The position numbers and the translations under genes are program-made. 64,000 nt of DNA from Adineta vaga (Eukaryota > Rotifera), in contig CP075492.1 of NCBI GenBank assembly GCA_021613535.1, forward strand, positions 14,012,001 to 14,076,000, written 5' to 3'. Position 1 is the stretch's first letter; each line of letters starts with the position of its first letter. This document shows positions 1-13,979 of this stretch, in pieces. The notes below the pieces were generated by a model. The model saw only the letters and a list, made by a program, of their open reading frames with translations, did no database searches and was not told where the DNA came from.

Positions 1-2
1 AA

Positions 3-3000
3 TCTCATTACGTATGTCGCTGGTGGATTGAACAGTTTAAAAATATACAAATCGAAAATTGTTTTCATAAATCTATTCAATTCAAGAAAAAACATCGTGA
101 TCAAATTCGATGGAATCAAACTAATCTTCCTTTTCGACGTTCAGGACTATGGATGACTATCAAAGTAGTCTTACATACAGTCTTAGTTAAACGTTTACAA
201 TATTTTGGTACTGTTGTGTACAAATTATTAATTACTCATTTTTTAACTTATGTTATTCAGAAGATATCAATGCATACAGAATTATTAGTACATTGTATCA
301 GAAAAATTGTTCGACGTTTGAATAAAATCGAAAGTCACACAATATCAAACGATGCCAAGGATCTAAATCTATGGATAGATCATACGATGCAAGAGATTGA
401 GTCTACAATTAAGCGACTCATTCCTGAATCGAATTGGCAAAAAACAATTCAAAATACTTCAAAGCTCAATCAATCTTCACTAACAAAGGATTTAAAACTT
501 AGTAGTAGTAAAACTCATCATCATGCATGTCGAAAATTGAAAGCTTATTTAAGAAATGACTGCAATTCAAATAATACACCTATTCCAACGCAGAAAATCA
601 AAATTTATGAAGATTTAACTCCTGATAATCATAACGATTATATACCTTCGTTCGATGTATTAACAAATCGATTAGGATGTACAATTAGTAACGCATTGAC
701 TTATATGGAAATTTGGGTTCAGTTGTGTTTAGAACAATGGATCAATAGTTGTTCGCCAACTATAAATAGAAAGAATCGTTTCGAAATTTTATTTCATTTC
801 TATGAAAAATATCAGAGTGTTGCATTGACGCATTATTATTCAAAAAATGGTCCTTCTGATTCATTAGGTTACAGTCAATTTATTCTAACATCATTAACGA
901 TTATACAACTAATGCATAAAAAATTATGTCGAGATCAACGATTCAATCGATTACAACTACATACTATAGATATTCCTAATTTGATGAAGTTGTTTGAATA
1001 TTTAACATTACCAAATCGTGATGATATGATTAGAGCATATAATCTTTATGATTATTATGATGAATTTCGTGACAAGGAATATCCTGATCTTTTGAACGAT
1101 ATAAAATCTAAACATGCGTTTGGTGTATCTTATGCAGCTCAATCATCTTCAATGAATAATGATTTAGAGAGAATTCGAATTGAAGCAGAAAGGGACAAGG
1201 AAGATAAAATAGCAGAAGTTGTAAATGCAAAACAAAAATATTTTCAATTAATGAAGGAAATGGATAATCATACTTGTGAACCTTTTGAAATTCATAATCC
1301 AAACGAGTGCCATCGGTGTAAACTTAGTCGTGAAGCAAATAAAATAAAAGTCAAAGTGTTTGAATGTCCAATACCAATCGAACAAGAAAGTGCATTAGCG
1401 GTCATGTTTGAATTGCAGATGCCTGTTGAAATCAGATGTTATCGAGATATTCTCTGGCAATTTATCAATCGTGGTCAAACAGAACCAATGAAAAAGACTT
1501 ATGAATGGTTGACTATTCCTACTCATGCGAGTAAATTAAAACCTTTCTATACTAATTCAATAGACTGTAAGGTTAAATTAATATCTTCTACGAAATCAAT
1601 AAGTCAATCACATTATTCTCGTCCACCATCAATCGTATTAACATCTGTCGAAAAATTTTTATTCGAAAACACTGTAAAAGTAGAAATTACTCCAACTAAT
1701 CCGATTGACTTCGATGATGAACATCGTATTTTAACCCCTCAACTCGAACATTCCGATTATAAGCAATTACAATTTGCAATAATGAATACCGAATTTTTAC
1801 AAAATAATGTTATCACTCAGATAAGTGATTGTCCATCACGTTTAAAATCAATACAATTTATAGAATTTGGCTCATTTCGATCAGGACATCGTTTACAATG
1901 GTGGAATCTTTTGATGCTTTTCGAAATGGATTCTTTATCAATTGCTGAAGAAAGTGTGGCGATATTACTTACTCATTCATTACTTCAATACGGCCCTGTG
2001 ATATCAGACAAGAACACATTTCCTAACAGTTGGTGTCCGGAATCGCATAGAGATTTGTTAGAAGATCATTTTGTTGATGAACTAATCACAAGATTAGATC
2101 GTCGTTTATATGAGTGTGAATCAAATTGGCAGAATGAATTGGTATTAGTTGTTATAACAATAATTACTATGAGAATATTAACTATATGTAATTCATTCAA
2201 AGAAGATAAAGTCGCTCAGTTGGCTAGAAAATGTCGTAGAATTGGTGAAAGATGGATTGATTTGATTAGAAAGACAACTGAGAGTATGTCATCGACAATT
2301 TTTAATCAAATAGAAAAATTTCGAATTAAAATGATTCATATTAGTGTTGCCTGTATATTAACATTGTCAACTCATGAAGATCGAATTAAATGTTTATTAT
2401 CATCGGATGACGATGTTATATCTTTACTTAAAACAGCAGCTATTGTTCACGATAATATTTGTTTAAAAACGACTCAATCCAATATGAGTATGTTCACAAG
2501 AAATCTAGTCAGATATGCTGAACGTGTGTTAGTTATAATTCAACCAACAGCAGCCAAATTTCTTCCGCAAAACTTCCTACAAAAGTCTAAATGCATTTGT
2601 TGAAATATCTTGGGAAAAAGCAATGAAAACTAAAAATGATACAAAAATACGATGGAAAAAACGAACAAAATTTGCATTTGATGGTTGGTACGATTATCAA
2701 TGCGAATCGAAATGTATATCGATTGATTGTATCAAAGGAACATTGTTAGTCAATGGAATGACAATAGATTATTTGCCAGAGAAGATTATTTATCATGAAT
2801 TATTTCGACGTACATTCGTCAGCATATTTTCGAAGTTCAAACAGGTGAATCATCGAATAGTTATATTACAAAGTATAGTTATCATAATAATGCCAAAGTT
2901 CGATACGAATTTCAATTGAATGACCAAACGAATCATTTAATAATTAAGGAACAACATCTAGATACAAATGAGATGTTTCAATTGATTCCTCACACATGTT

Positions 3001-6000
3001 TCGAAGATGAATTACCAGATATGTTTGTTTCTAATTACAGTCATTGGTGGAATATAAAAACGCAAATAATTGAATTTCGATCTGTTTATTTTAAAGATCC
3101 GGATTTCTTAAATAACAAACCATATATTTTATCTTTAAATACTAAATTAATTACCATGAATGACACGAAGAAAATGCAAATATTGATCAATCGATCATCA
3201 GAATTTTTTCAGCATTTATTTTTACGTTATTTTAATCGTCTAGATGATGAACCATATGTTTATATGTTGAGTGATAATGCTCATCACACGAAGAGAATCA
3301 CCAATATTCATCTATCTCGATTAGGTATTGCTTTTCAATACAATGGCAATACTCAAATAACAACGTCTCGTGAATATTCCGATATGTGTATCGATGAAGA
3401 TCAATGGTTAGGAACACTTACTGGACTAACATCTGGACTTCTTCTGTCACCCTTATCTAATAACAATTCTGAATTGAACCATTATCTATATCGAAAAATA
3501 ATTGTACCATTTGGGAATCCTCATAGCAAAAGAATGCAGAATGATATACATCAGACTGTCACTATACAACGAACATCATTATCTTCGAAAGAATCTTCAC
3601 ATTATTTTGTTTTCATTCTAAACGATCGATTACGTATGCTTCAATCAACAGATAGTCCAACAGGATGGCTTTATTTAGCTCTATTACATGCTATGACTTC
3701 TCATTCTTTACCAGATCAATATACTGGAATGACTGGAATAGAACGTGCTTTTCAATTATTGAACTCAGCTGGTTGTTGGTCTGATCAACCCTATAATTTC
3801 CTTTCTCGGAATATACTTGCTCAAATTGCTTTGATTTCTCCAAAAGTCGATTATTATCCAAAACATTTCACTTGTATGCAAAAAATCGATTGGAATGACA
3901 ATGGTTTACCATTTTCATTACAACATTTTGGTTATTATCTGATAGCAAAACAGCTTATTAAAACAAGTGAACAATTACATTTCATATATTCATCCGATCT
4001 TCCCACTAAACTTTCAGAATCATTCGAAGAAGAATTATACAATGAAAATTTATTGAAAAAACTGTATTGGGATTATCGTGATTCATACAATCCCATGGTA
4101 AGATTATCTGCAGAGATGGAAACTGATATGCTACGTACTTATCCAACAAAAACATACTATTTGATTTCAGAGGACGTTTCACACATTACTAACTACCCAA
4201 CAAGTCGACTCGTGGATGATTTGTATAGGAAAGGAAATGTTACTTTAAAAGATTGTTCGAATTTACATTGGTTACCTCTATCTCAATGGTTGACTGAAGA
4301 AAATGGATTGAAAAATGTGTGGATTGGTTTATTGAAATTAGTTTGCTATTCAAAAGCTCAAGCAACCGAAAACGATACAAATAATGTCCAACGTCTTCAT
4401 CGATTACTTGATTTTCTTCATTACATCTCAAGTAAATATCAAATCAATCCATTTTATTTACAAATGTTACAAACAGTATTGAATACACCAACTATCACCT
4501 TTTCTTGCATTGAATTTCCTCGATTTACTGAATATCAGAATATTGAAGAAACGTATGTTATACAAAAGCGGTTTCCTTTTGAAAAGCGTCCATCTGCAGA
4601 CATTCGAAATCGAGTTAAAGCTGAAGTTGAAGAGTGTTTGAAAAAGAATTCTCGTTATACAGGTTCCAAAACAAGTTTGATAAATACTGATGAAATATAC
4701 TGGATCAATGTACTATTAGATTCTTGGCAATTAAATAGAAGTCTCCAGCATTTTTTACAATCTGTTCAAAATATGATATGTTCCGTGCCCATTCAATGCT
4801 TTCATAGTAAAGCAGCGTACAATGCTCAACAATTCACTGTTGAATTATTTGAACATCACCATCAAATACAATTGAAATCTTCTGATGAATCATTGAATAA
4901 TGAACTTCTACTAAAAGCGACAAAGAAATTTCATCATCTTCATACCAGTCATTTCAGTACACAAAACAAATCTTTGTCAATCATTGAACAACAACGAAAC
5001 TTTCCAAATGAAATTTTTCCATTTATCAACAATGAAGAAAATCCTTTACAAAAAATTGACAATTATTTTAAAAATCAACTAGCTGAAAGTTGGAATACAT
5101 TTCTTTCCAATGAACAATATGAAGAAGAACAACCCTCTGTCCACGAAATCGAAGAGTTACTCAATTCTATTCAAACAGAGTCAACAACATTCTGGAATGA
5201 ATTAATCACATCTCTGAAATCATCCAATGAATTACTGTTTGATAGCGGTATCATATCTCGAATTACACCATCCATACTCATAACAATCTTGTTACAAAAG
5301 AACGGATCAATCCTCATCATTCAATTTGAGTACAAATCAATGTACATTGCTAGGTGGTACTCTTGTTAATTGGACTTTAGAACAACAAATAGAACGCGCA
5401 TTACATTACATCTATCATAATAAACTCGAAGATTTTAAAAAAGAAATTTCAAATATTCCACATTCGAATTGGATCCCATCGGAACATATATCATGGTTAA
5501 TTTTAGAACTTGAAATGAATATTATTATTCGAAATATTCAAATCAAAGTAGCACATCATATGATGCAAAAAGATAATTCCATTGGCAAAAATCTCGTTAT
5601 GCAAATGAATATGGGTGAAGGAAAAACTTCTGTTATTTTACCAATGTTAGCTGTTAATTTATCTTCAACTGATTCAACGTTAGTTCGTATAATAGTTCTA
5701 AAATCTTTACTACCAACAAATTATCTATCCTTACGACATAAACTAGGTGGCTTATTAAATCGTCGAATTTTACCATTTGCATGTCGTCGTGATAGGAATT
5801 TAACTGACGAACAAGTTAAACAAATTTCGATTCGTCTTCAACAAGGATTGCAACATAATGATGTAATATTAACGTCCCCAGAAGATCTTCTTTCCTTTGA
5901 TCTTCTTACGATTGATAAATGCAGACGAAATGAATTTGAAATCGCACGATCTATGTTAACTGTTCAACGATGGATGAAAACATATGTACATGATGTTTTA

Positions 6001-8769
6001 GATGAATCAGATGAAATTTTACATGTTAAATATCAACTAATCTATACAGTTGGTGACCAACAACAAGTCGATGGAGGAGCAGAACGATGGATAACAATTC
6101 AATCTATACTTGAATCAGTTAAAAACTATGCTGCAGATATTTCTGATCGTTTTCCTGAAGAAACTTCTTTTAAAAGATCAGAACAGAAAAGTGCTTTTCC
6201 TCAATATCGCTTACAATCAAATCAATCCTATCCATTGTTATGTGAAATGATCGCGAACGATTGGCTCAGTAAAAGAAATTATCGACAAAATGATAAAGAC
6301 AACATTCTCTCGTTCATTTTACATCCAAATTTATCCGGTGATCATCTAATTACGCAATTTCCTGCTCATGAAATTCAACTATTTCTTATTGTTCGTGGTT
6401 TATTATCATCTGAAGTTTTATTAATTGCTCTGAAAAAACGTCATCGAGTCAATTATGGTATCAATCCAAATCCATCGTTTCATCGTTTTATGGCTGTACC
6501 TTTTCGAGCAAAAGACGTAGCAGCCGATCGAACCGAATTTGGACATCCTGACGTTGCCTTAGTCTTAACACAACTTTCATATTATTATTCCGGTTTGACA
6601 GATTCACAGTTGAAACAATGTTTTGATCGATTGAGTAAAAGAGAAAGTGATCCAGCAACTATTTATGAACAATGGATTCGATATGAAGACAAAGATCGTA
6701 TACCATCAAGTATCATACATTGGAATGGAGTAAATCTTGAAGATTATCATCAACGAACGGAACATATTTTTCCAACATTTCGATATCATATGTTAGTTGT
6801 AAATTATTTCCTTAATCATTTTGTGTTTCCACGAGAAGCAAAACAATTTCCTTATAAAATTATATCCTCAGCATGGGATCTATCTTCATCAATACGTTCG
6901 AAACCTATTACTGGATTTAGCGGTACAAATGATACACAATTATTATTACCTATACATATTCGTCAACATGAATTATCCGAATTACAAAAGACAGACGCAA
7001 TTGTTGTTAATAATTTATTACAAAATGGAAATGAAAGTTATCATGTTTTACCTATGAATGCTATTTCCAATGATATTTTACAACAAATTTGTGATTACAA
7101 AGAAAGAATTCATGTTATTTTAGATGTTGGAGCATTATTTGTTGATAAAACGAATCGCGATATTGCTGTTCATTGGTTAAATCTATCTGATAAACATCAG
7201 ATTGATTATGCTGTTTACTTTGATTTCGATTCGATTGTAGTCTGTGATCGTCAATATCATCATCAACGATTTGAAACATCTCCTGCCAGTGAACGATTAG
7301 ATCATTGTATTTTCTATCTAGATGAAATTCATACTCGTGGAACAGATTTTAAATTTCCAAAAAGATTTCGTGCAGCAGTAACATTAGGTAATGGTTTAAC
7401 AAAAGATCGTTTTGTACAAGCATGTATGAGAATGAGACAACTGGGACATGGACATTCCTTAACATTTTGGAGTTCGAATGAAGTTCATCAACAAATGACA
7501 GCATTGAAAAGACAATTATCTTCAAATCAACAAAGTTATGTCATCGATATTCTTCGTTGGGTATATCAAAATACAATTCATTCGACATGGGAAGGTTTAT
7601 ATTATTGGGCAGAACAAAGTTTAAGTTTTCAAAGAAAACTAAGTGCATCTCAAAAGATCCAATGGGAAAATGATCAACAAAATCTGTCCAATACAATTAT
7701 GAAAGAATTTGCTGAACAATGCTTAGAACCAGAAATAACTGAATTAAAATCTATGTATGGCACATCGAAGGATTTATATACACTACGCAATATCTATTTA
7801 ACTCGATATCAACAATCAAAATATCATTTATCGCTAGAAATTCATACGGCAGTTCTACAACGATTGCAAGAATATGGTGGATCTAAACAACGTTTATCAC
7901 AGTTGTTAGATGAAGAACAACAACGAGAACTAGAACAAGAATTAGAAGAAGAACGACAACTAGCACGTCCATTATCAGTCAAACCAGCCGATCCGATATT
8001 ACATAAGGAAATCAAAATGTTATGTAATCAACGTATTGACGAGTTGAATTTAGATCAATTACGTGAAGTATTTCAACCAATATCATACGCATTTAATGAT
8101 ACCAAATTCTATCATGAATGTCAACCAGAAACATGGCAAAAAACATTATGGGTTACTACTGAATTTCAACGAGTTATTTCTACGACAGGAGAAATCTTAG
8201 ATCCATTTTTACGGCCACCACGATGGATCATTGTGTATCGAAATAAACACATTATTTTTGTAAGTCCTTTCGAAGCCAATTGGTTAATTGGTCAATTGCG
8301 ATTCAACAATGTGTCTACGACTACGTTACGTTTATTATTACCACGTATCAAACGAGAACAAGGAATTTTTGTTGACACTCCAACATTGATGATTCCGCGA
8401 TCAGTTGAACGTTCTGATGAATCTAATGTGTACTGTATACCGATAGCATGGCTAGCTCAATTGTTTGTTTTTAATGGTACTCTTTATTTCAAATCAACGA
8501 ATGAGCAAATTGCCTATTGTCAATATTTAAGTTTATGTCCAAGACCGCGAACAGTCGAAGAAGAAGAAGCTTTTCAACAAGGCTGGATTGCTGTTGATGG
8601 ATTTGTTAAGGATCCAATTCATCGACGTCTTCTAAAACTACAAGATGCTCGATTTATTTCGAATCCACTCATGTTTATAAAGCAATTAATTGAAAATCGG
8701 AATAATTCTTATATACCTGTGGCATCACATGTTGGAAGTATTATCTTCAATTCACAAAAACTTCTATAA
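3..8769 (+). pseudogene. DUF3638/DUF3645 giant ATPase-like protein, 5' truncated by window, three frameshifts
   Basis: This is one gene of about 2,920 codons read across four frame segments (3-2603, 2603-2816, 2816-5297, 5297-8769). It is open from base 3, where an RRSGLW stretch (about 138-155) matches the N-terminal part of DUF3638 proteins, so the true start lies upstream. Landmarks are a His/Cys cluster near 1300 (ECHRCKL), a Walker-A-like GEGKT (5614-5628), DESDE (about 6001-6015) and DEIHTRGTD (7321 on), the last followed by a conserved TLG-KDR-QACMRMRQLG stretch. Members are known from fungi and bdelloids; their biochemical role is not established. The GEGKT and DESDE motifs suggest a SecA/helicase-like nucleotidase (inference). 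Continuity is lost by a +1 shift at 2578-2585, a -1 shift near 2812-2820 and a +1 shift at 5293-5300. Everything else stays open, so this is either a recent pseudogene or an assembly with base errors. Confidence 0.85.
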
Positions 8770-10828
8770 ATACCTTCCAAAGAAAATGAATATCTTTTTT
8801 AAAGTATCAAAGTTTTCTCTTTTGTCATTGATGATATTGTTTCATTATTTTTATACATTCTATTTGATCACAATAATACTGATTTTTCTAGTACTGAATT
8901 AATTGAAGTTTATGTTGAATATTGAAACTAAAACTAGGAACAATTCATTCAATTGAATAGATATATGAAATTTAGTGATTGATTTATATTCATGCAAGGC
9001 AGATAACATGAGGAGAAAGAGAGATTTATATCGAAAGACAAAGAAACTTTCATGTTTACAAGCCATTATTCTTTTTTAGATGACCATATGTATATGAATG
9101 ATCATTAAAAAGAATTTTATTATCTAATAAAATGATTCTATTATCTTGTAATAGTAACTGTATACTTCTTCAATGCTAGTCCATTATCTTTAAATAAACG
9201 ATTACCTTGTGCACCAAGTTGAGATCGATTGAGTATGAAAAACAAAAGGAAGACAAAAATCATCAATTTATTATTTTTAACCACTTTTAATTACGTTGAA
9301 CATCGACTATATGAATTAAAAAGATCACAGATAAGATAAGAATGTATTTCGATGATAACTTCATATTTCAGTGATTTCTGGGGAAAAAAAGAAACGGTAT
9401 TTATTGAAATCAAAATTGCACGAATGACTCGATCATTTAGACAGAATGGACGTATTTACATGCAGTGAATTATTGAGGATTATGTGTTAAGAAAAGTAGG
9501 CCAAATACAGGGAAAAAAAGAGAAGGATATCCACCAGTAGAATTGATTTCATATATCGAGGTAGTAAACGTAGAAAAGAAAAATGAACACGTTGGACGGC
9601 AATGTCTGGAACATTTAGTACTCTAATGTATATTGAGATTGTTTAATCGGTCAGTATTAAATACACAAGGAAATGTGTAAGATAAGATTATAAGTAAAAC
9701 AAGTCAATTATACGGTTTACGAAGATATATATAACATCACACTAACATATCTAGAAAATATCATATCATTTTTATATATAAAACCTGTGCTTTCAATCAA
9801 TCAAATTTTTACATTTCTATTTCACGATACTTTATCAACATGAATGCAATCGTAGTGATATACTCGACGTCGCTATTTCAGCTTACTATTGTCATTCGTT
9901 ATATAGAGTAGAACTGAATGTAATAATACTACTCGAATGGAATATTGATATAAATGATTGTTAGTCATTATTTGTTGACTGAGCGATATTGACGCTGTAT
10001 ATGATCCAACTAATATATCTAGTTTTACAAGCAATGTTTGATCGCTTGATTAGAATATGTACTCAATAGAAGGTATAATGGTTTATCGGTCTTTAACCTT
10101 GAAAGACAACTGAAACGGTTTTTCTTGTATAGAAAAAAAGAATTTTATTTCGTCTTCTCATTATAAAGATAATGTAAAAAACAGAATCGGTATTGCAATC
10201 AGTTGTATCAGAAAACGAAACAATCTAGAATATCAAGAATTGAAATTACCCTAAAAGTAACAAATTCAGATGGTGTTGAATATAAGGGTTTAACATTTAT
10301 GTATTGTTCTCATGTACACATACGATGCTCAATACCATTATATTTTCAAAGGAAGATATGATGATCTTCTCCTATTCATAGTTTTTTATTCTCATCGTAT
10401 GTATACGTATTCGAGTTTTTGTCCGAAGCTGTTAAATATCATCAACAACTCATCACATGAAGTTTGACGCACTGTTTATTTCTTATGTTATTTCACGTCC
10501 TTCTCATCATATAATCACACCATTACTTTCAAGTTGTACTCTGTTCTTTCCAACTAGGTACATCGAATATTTAATCAAGCTTTTGCACTGTTATATTTTT
10601 CTTGTATATTGTGTCCTCAAAAGATAAGGTACGTCTGAGAACAGTTTTTTTCTCATAAAAGATCCTCGAAATATAAAAAAAAAGAAAGATAAATGATTTG
10701 CTACCTACTTCCTTATGATGAAATATATATAAACAGTAGCAACTTGGTTTTATCATCTAAATCGAACACAATATAATTCAGAAAACTAGACATAGTATAG
10801 TGATAACAACTAATAAACAACGAGGACA
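8770..10828. other. 2 kb without a recognisable gene
   Basis: This stretch is AT-rich, and only short unsupported ORFs are present on either strand (the longest about 61 codons on the minus strand near 10.6-10.75 kb). No splice-linked coding run, transposase, reverse transcriptase or RNA gene was recognised. It probably holds the 3' untranslated region of the DUF3638 gene and the promoter of the next gene. Confidence 0.5.
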
Positions 10829-11180
10829 ATGCCGTATACTGTAAGTTATAGTTTGATAATTCTAATTGGTATAATTAAATATATATTAGACGATGGTGAA
10901 CTTAACTAATGAATGGAATTATGTAACTTCAGCGTTCCAGTTGAGCACAACAAAAGACACTTCAACGAAAGAATCGAACAATAGCCATCGTCTTTCTGAT
11001 GGTGCTATAGCAGCTATTGTAATTTCAATCTTAATGAGTATTTTACTTGCCATTGGTGGATTTTTTGCTTATAAATACCGTGAAACTATTATGGATTTCA
11101 TTCGAGAGAGATTACATCTGAATAAAGACGAAGACAACGATGAAATAGTAAGATATCAAACTGAATACTATACCGTATGA
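10829..11180 (+). CDS. Small single-pass membrane protein, two exons
   Basis: A tiny first exon (10829-10840, reading MPYT) is followed by a 49-nt GTAAGT...TTAG intron (10841-10889) and a second exon (10890-11180), giving about 99 residues. The N-terminal half is Ser/Thr-rich and polar. A hydrophobic helix (AAIVISILMSILLAIGGFFA) follows, then a basic segment and a C-terminal acidic tail (KDEDNDE) ending YYTV. There is no signal peptide, so a type III or type I topology is possible. The family is not recognised. The gene sits 24 nt before the first visible exon of the ABCG-like gene. The MPYT donor is phase 0 and could also splice to that exon at 11204, so the two could share a 5' exon. Confidence 0.45.
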
Positions 11181-11203
11181 ATCATTTTTTTGAATTACTT
11201 TAG

Positions 11204-13526
11204 TCATCATCAGGTGATATAGATTTCTGTTCTTCTGCTAGTGAAAAAAGCACGCGTTCATCGAATAGGTACGTATTCATATAGATCCTATACTTTTCCA
11301 GAAGAGAAGTTTAGGAAATTTTCAATATAAATGTTCAATATCTTGCTCTTTCTAGGAGATCATCGATCCAATTGAGTCATTTGTCATTTAGGTTTCATGA
11401 CGAAAATAAAGCTGTTCCTGTTTCGCTCTCTTTTCACAACATTAGTTACATGGTCAAGAGTGAAAACGAACAAAAAATCAGGTTGCCCTTTTTCGGTCAG
11501 AAAAATCAATCAAAAAATAGACGTAAACAAGTTTTGTTCGATGTTTCCGGTATTTTCCAATCTGGTATGAATGCTCTTCTTGGTATGTATAAACGTATTA
11601 GCTAGTAAAGCAACATCCATCTTTTCATGTCTGTTCAAATCTAAGGTCCAACGGGCTGTGGAAAGTCATCATTGTTAGATGTTCTTGCTGCACGCAAGGA
11701 TCCACGTGGTTTATCAGGACGAGTATTGATCGATGGATCACCTTTGCCAACATCTTATAAATATATGGTTGGCTATGTTGTTCAAGATGATATTATTAGT
11801 GGAACATTGACTGTACGAGAGAATTTGACTTTTTCGGCTAACGTACGCTTATCAAAAAGTGTATCAATAGAAGAGCGTGTAGAACGTGTTAATCAAATTA
11901 TTACAGATTTGGGACTGGAAGCATGTGCTGATACTCGTATTGGTACAGAATTTTTACGTGGTGTCTCTGGGGGCGAACGAAAGCGAGCTTGTATTGGTAT
12001 GGAACTTGTTCTTTCACCCAAAATTCTCTTTCTCGATGAACCAACAACAGGTTTTTACTCAGAAGTTTTGAAAGAGAAAATATGTTAAGAAAAATCTTTA
12101 GGTCTTGACGCATCAACTGCTTTTCATGTGATGACTTGTCTCTAACAACTATCACATCGAGGGTGTAAGTTTTCATTCACATATTAATATTGCAACTTGA
12201 TATTATTCTTTTCTCGAATAGGTACGATCATCTTTTCAATACATCAACCTCGTTATTCAATATTCAAATTATTCGATAAAGTTCTACTCCTCTGCAAAGG
12301 CAAATGTATCTATCAAGGACCTCCTGGCGAAGTTCTTTCCTATTTTGATAAGTACAATTATCAATGTGAAGAGCATGATAATCCTGCTGATTTTGCATTG
12401 GATGTACTGATTGAAGCCTCGAAAACAAAGGGTTCTTTACAAAAATTGTCCAAAGCTTATCTTCATTCTCCAATGCATACTCACATGACAGATCTAATTG
12501 CTGATTTAGATCCAAATGAGAATGAAATATATGATGAGAATGATGAAAGACCAGACGAACAAAATCGTCCATTTACAAATGAAATCTTTTATCTTGCTCA
12601 ACGAACAGTTAAAAATGCTATACGAAATCCTCAATTGGCACTTTCTCAAACAGTTGTTGCCATCATTATTGGTCTACTTGTCGGTCTAGTTTTTTACGAT
12701 ATGGAACTAACCGTAAGCAGAGGTGTTCAAAATCATTTAGGTGCCATATTTTTCATTGTCGTTAGTCAAATTTTCAGTACAGTAACAGCTCTCGAACCGT
12801 TACTTAAGGAACGCGTTCTTTTCATTCATGTAAGTCTTTTCCATCTATACTTTCAGATTTCATATCTGTACATCAATTTTAATAGGAGAATGTTAGTGGA
12901 TACTATCGAACTTCGACTTTCTTTGTCGCCAAACTTGTTTGCGACATTTTACCAATGCGTGTTATTCCATCTTTGATTTTCTCGATCATTGCATATTTCA
13001 TGACTGGTCTTCAACGAACATTCGGACAATATCTGATCTTTTTCTTAACTATCTTCATGTCATCAGTTTTCGGTTCAGCTATGTGTTTTCTAGCCGCTGC
13101 ATGTATTCCAATGTTCGGTAAGTCTATATATTGTTTTAATTTAAAATAATGGAAATTTTCCTTTCTATGTCAGCTGTGGCGCTAATAAGTGTCGTTCTCG
13201 TCTTTGTCGTTATGATGGTATTTAGTGGTTTTGTAGTTGATTTAGCCACAGTTTTTTCATCAATATCATGGATTCAATGGATTAGTGCTTTTCGATATGC
13301 TTCAAATGTTCTAACGATCAGCGAATTTCGTCATTTAACTTTTTGTCAAACTATCAATTCAACTAAAATTTGTCAGTTAACTGGTAAAGAAGTACTTGAT
13401 GATCGAGATTTAGCATATGCTACAGATTGGGACTTGTGGAAACATTTCCTTGCTCTGATTGGTATGGCTGTATTTTTCTTGATTCTTGCTTTTATTCAAC
13501 TGATTCGAATTAAGAAAACTAAATAG
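11204..13526 (+). pseudogene. ABCG2-like half transporter, in-frame stop in the nucleotide-binding domain
   Basis: Seven exons (11204-11268, 11356-11582, 11646-12050, 12102-12164, 12222-12829, 12886-13117, 13174-13526) sum to 1,953 nt, a whole number of codons, about 650 residues as in ABCG2. Visible motifs are Walker A GPTGCGKSS, the Q-loop region VVQDD, the ABC signature VSGGERKR, Walker B LFLDEPTTG and the H-loop SIHQPR, then an EHDNPADF linker and a six-helix membrane domain. Such proteins export xenobiotics or lipids as dimers. A TAA at 12143-12145 interrupts the helix between LDAST and the H-loop, at a position that is usually Lys in ABCG2. No GT-AG pair removes it. The start codon is not visible, because the first exon opens after an acceptor at 11203. 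It is probably a recent pseudogene, or an assembly error at one base. Confidence 0.85.
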
Positions 13527-13979
13527 TTTGAATTATATAACAATATAACATTTTCATGCTTTATGTAATCGGTTCCATGAAAAACATGGTTCTTCTTTTC
13601 TTCTCAGTTTACCCATTTTGTCATCTTCTATCTAGAGCATCTCTGCTTCCAGTCGTGTTATATCCTAATAATATTTTGTTTGTTTGAGAAAGCATGTAAA
13701 AATATAGATGGAATGATGTCGCATCTTTTTTTAATTACGTTTGTTTTAATTATCATGTCGATATATATTTATTTCAATGTTTTTGATTTCGAGAAAAATG
13801 CATTAAAAATGAAGATGAATGTGTCGAAATAAAAGTATAAGTACATCCAATCAACATCTCTATAGATGTGTGAGTAGGATGTTTTTATTATCAAATGAAA
13901 TCAAACATAAAAATGTAATATTAAAGAAAATAATCACAAATTTTACAGCACAATGCACAACATTACATATGTAGATTTG
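13527..13979. other. Intergenic, convergent 3' ends
   Basis: This lies between the 3' ends of the ABCG-like gene (+) and a GPCR gene (-). It is AT-rich, with AATAAA-type motifs that could serve polyadenylation (for example around 13829). No coding signal is seen. Confidence 0.5.

Noticed and set aside
4561-6990. Programmed +1 frameshifting at TACAAAAG in the DUF3638 gene
   Set aside because: The same octamer occurs in normal frame at 4561-4568 and 6983-6990 within the same gene, so the word alone does not cause a shift; a third break is of the opposite sign.
10571-10756. 61-codon minus-strand ORF in the large gene-free stretch
   Set aside because: Low-complexity hydrophobic/aromatic composition, no family resemblance, no splice partners.
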